From NCBI GenBank assembly GCA_030705725.1, contig JAUZPW010000013.1:1-14645 (forward strand): 14,645 nt of DNA. Reading direction: 5' to 3'. Below the pieces are notes generated by a model that was given only the letters and a program-made list of their open reading frames with translations, was not told the DNA's origin and did no database searches. Numbering within the stretch: position 1 is the first letter of the stretch; the number at the start of each line of letters is the position of its first letter. The DNA comes from Bacillota bacterium. Its GTDB lineage: Bacteria > Bacillota > Clostridia > Oscillospirales > Butyricicoccaceae. Shown here in pieces: positions 13,313 through 14,645 of this stretch. Made by a program: the position numbers and the translations under genes.

Positions 13313-14083
13313 TTGGCAATCTCTCAAAAATCTGTAATATCGTTCGGGCTGGTGGCTATCCCGATCGCCATGTATACGGCGGTGCAGGATAACGACATCC
13401 ATTTTAACCAGCTTCATAAGGAAGATCACGAGCGCATCCGCTATAAAAAAACCTGCGCTCACTGCGGCAAGGAAATAACCCCCGCGGACATCGTCAAAGG
13501 CTACGAATACGACAAGGATCATTACGTCATAGTGACGGAAAGCGACATCGAAAAAATAAAAACCGAAAAGGAAAAATCCATTCAGATACTTCATTTCGCA
13601 AATCTGAACCAGATCTCCCCCGTTTACTACGACAGAACCTACCAGGTTTTTCCCGAGCCCGGCGGCGAAAAAGCCTTCGAGCTCCTTCGCCGGGCGCTTC
13701 TCGCCGAGCAGAAAATCGCGATCGGCAAAACCGTGCTGGGAACCAAGGACACGCTGATGGCCATACTCCCGAGGGAGGACGGCATGCTCATCTCGACAAT
13801 GTTTTATGAGGATGATATAAAAGAGCTTCAAAAGACCTATTCCGCCCCCGAGCCTCAGGAGGCTGAGCTTAAAATGGCCGAAACGCTCATAAATTCGATG
13901 GACGCGCCCTTTGACCCGTCCGAATATAAGGATGAATACCAGACTAAGCTTCGCGAGCTGATCGAAGCAAAAATAGCGGGCAGGGAAATCGTCGCCGCGA
14001 AGCCCGAAGAAAAGGGCGGCGTCATAAGCCTTATGGACGCTCTCAAGGCAAGCGTCGAACAGGCCGAGAAAAAACGCGCGTGA
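13313..14083 (+). CDS. ku: Bacterial Ku, non-homologous end-joining DNA-end-binding protein
   Basis: A 256-residue Ku homologue that would form a homodimeric ring on double-strand DNA ends and recruit ligase D. The N-terminus MAISQKSVISFGLVAIPIAMY is the conserved first strand of the Ku beta-barrel; then HFNQLHKEDHERIRYKKTCAHCGKEI (about 30-55, with Cys48 and Cys51), DIVKGYEYDKDHYV, and PVYYDRTYQVFPEPGGEKAF ending near 120 follow the family closely. The C-terminal tail after about 225 is short and lysine-rich. The start is taken at TTG 13313, five bases after GGAGGTGG, which also lines up with the conserved family start. Length is within the usual range. No ligase D lies within the window; the genes on either side are DUF5131 (divergent) and a MerR regulator behind a strong terminator. 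Ku repair is used by germinating spores in Bacillus. Confidence 0.93.
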   Translation: MAISQKSVISFGLVAIPIAMYTAVQDNDIHFNQLHKEDHERIRYKKTCAHCGKEITPADIVKGYEYDKDHYVIVTESDIEKIKTEKEKSIQILHFANLNQISPVYYDRTYQVFPEPGGEKAFELLRRALLAEQKIAIGKTVLGTKDTLMAILPREDGMLISTMFYEDDIKELQKTYSAPEPQEAELKMAETLINSMDAPFDPSEYKDEYQTKLRELIEAKIAGREIVAAKPEEKGGVISLMDALKASVEQAEKKRA

Positions 14084-14094
14084 CAAAAACGGAT

Positions 14095-14138
14095 AAAAAA
14101 TCGGATTCTTTAAAAAATTTTAAGGGATCCGATTTTTT
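14095..14138 (+). terminator. Intrinsic terminator after the Ku gene
   Basis: A long inverted repeat of 21 positions per arm (14095-14115 and 14118-14138, with two G-T wobbles) around a two-base AA centre. The core is AATCGGAT / ATCCGATT, followed by six T residues. The A-rich 5' arm makes it potentially bidirectional. Confidence 0.9.
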
Positions 14139-14141
14139 ATA

Positions 14142-14172
14142 TTGACATTGACGCAGCGTAATAGTTTATACT
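14142..14172 (+). promoter_or_regulatory. MerR-type promoter with 19-bp spacer
   Basis: TTGACA (14142-14147, perfect) and TATACT (14167-14172) are 19 bases apart, longer than the usual 17 and typical of promoters that MerR-family activators remodel. ACGC-A-GCGT (14151-14159) forms a small dyad inside the spacer. The MerR gene starts 22 bases downstream, so autoregulation is likely. Confidence 0.65.
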
Positions 14173-14194
14173 GGCGTTGTCGGGAGGTAAGAAA

Positions 14195-14645
14195 ATGGAA
14201 TACACGGTAAATAAGCTTTCAAACCTTGCGGGCGTCAGTGCACGGACGCTTCGCTACTACGACCAGATAGGCCTGCTTTCCCCCTGCCGCTTGTCTCCTT
14301 CGGGGTACAGGATCTACGGGCCCGGCGAGGTCGACCGTCTCCAGCAGATTCTGTTTTACCGTGAGCTCGGCGTTCCGCTTGACGAAATCAAAAAAATCAT
14401 CTCGGACCCCGGCTTCGACTCTCTCGCCGCCCTGCAAAGCTACCGCGAAAAGCTTGAAAAACAGCAAATGAAGCTGACCCTCCTGATAAAAAACGTCGAC
14501 AAAACGATAAACGCCCGGAAAGGACTGATAATTATGAAAGATAAAGAAAAATTTGAAGGAATAAAGCAAAATCTTATACAAGAAAACGAAAAAAAGTATG
14601 GGGCCGAAATCCGCCAAAAATACGGCGAGAAAGCCGTCAAAGAAA
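14195..14645 (+). CDS. MerR-family regulator, TipAL/Mta type, 3' end outside the window
   Basis: The frame is open from ATG 14195 to the window edge, 150 codons with no stop. Residues 1-70 are the MerR winged helix: MEYTVNKLSNLAGVSARTLR, then YYDQIGLLSPCRLSPSGYRIY, and LQQILFYRELGVPLDEIKKI. A long coiled-coil dimer helix follows (about 78-112). The last visible residues, ENEKKYGAEIRQKYGEKAVKE, are the start of a TipAS-type ligand domain, which in TipAL and related proteins binds thiopeptides and other antibiotics. GGGAGG about six bases before the ATG supports the start. The gene has its own 19-bp-spacer promoter and is insulated from Ku by a terminator. The missing part should be about 100 residues of ligand domain. 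Confidence 0.88.
   Translation, partial: MEYTVNKLSNLAGVSARTLRYYDQIGLLSPCRLSPSGYRIYGPGEVDRLQQILFYRELGVPLDEIKKIISDPGFDSLAALQSYREKLEKQQMKLTLLIKNVDKTINARKGLIIMKDKEKFEGIKQNLIQENEKKYGAEIRQKYGEKAVKE

Noticed and set aside
13292..14086. A 264-codon open frame on the minus strand across the Ku gene
   Set aside because: It is the antisense shadow of a clear Ku gene, has no family features and no ribosome site, and arises from the codon bias of the plus strand.

Overview
The window looks like a chromosomal segment of an endospore-forming Firmicute of the class Clostridia. The evidence is a complete GerA-type spore germinant receptor operon behind a forespore-type (sigma-G-like) promoter, strong GGAGG-type ribosome binding sites, TTG/GTG starts, AT-rich intergenic regions with compact hairpin-plus-T terminators, and families common in Clostridia (DUF362 ferredoxin, DUF2284, DUF6512, ComFB, FCD-type GntR). 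The species cannot be named from the sequence. I see no rRNA, tRNA, CRISPR array, insertion sequence or phage module. Genes are densely packed, and the longest gene-free stretch is about 200 bases (10066-10267).

Layout. 1-204: 3' end of a VOC/glyoxalase-fold gene. 219-749 (minus): DUF2284 cysteine-rich protein, divergent from 896-2002, a DUF362 protein with two 4Fe-4S motifs. 2180-4214: two-gene unit of a DRE-TIM (isopropylmalate/homocitrate synthase-like) enzyme, possibly a Re-citrate synthase, and a GntR/FCD regulator; the promoter carries two palindromes that look like the regulator's operators. 4313-4888 (minus): DUF6512 membrane protein. 5019-9125: germinant receptor operon in the order A-C-B, followed by a 70-residue two-helix protein that fits the small 'D' subunits. 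9271-10065 (minus): Cof-type HAD phosphatase. 10268-10546: small three-helix PQ-loop/SemiSWEET-like protein. 10609-10908: ComFB-family protein. 10980-11375 (minus): pyridoxamine-phosphate-oxidase-fold protein. 11535-12461: AraC regulator with a GyrI-like ligand domain. 12499-13227 (minus): DUF5131 (Gp37/Gp68) protein, divergent from 13313-14083, a bacterial Ku. 14195 to the end: 5' part of a TipAL-type MerR regulator behind a promoter with a 19-bp spacer.

How the genes work together. Three groups are coherent. The synthase/GntR pair reads as a self-regulated metabolic unit. The ger operon would be made in the forespore and yield one inner-membrane receptor. Ku and DUF5131 share an 85-bp divergent control region and start sites that resemble each other as an inverted repeat; no ligase D is present in the window. 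The remaining genes are single-gene units, several ending in clear intrinsic terminators. I found no wholly novel multi-gene system. The most useful leads are the D-subunit gene with its TTG start, the sigma-G promoter, the GntR operator array, the synthase identity, the SemiSWEET-like protein and the Ku/DUF5131 pairing.
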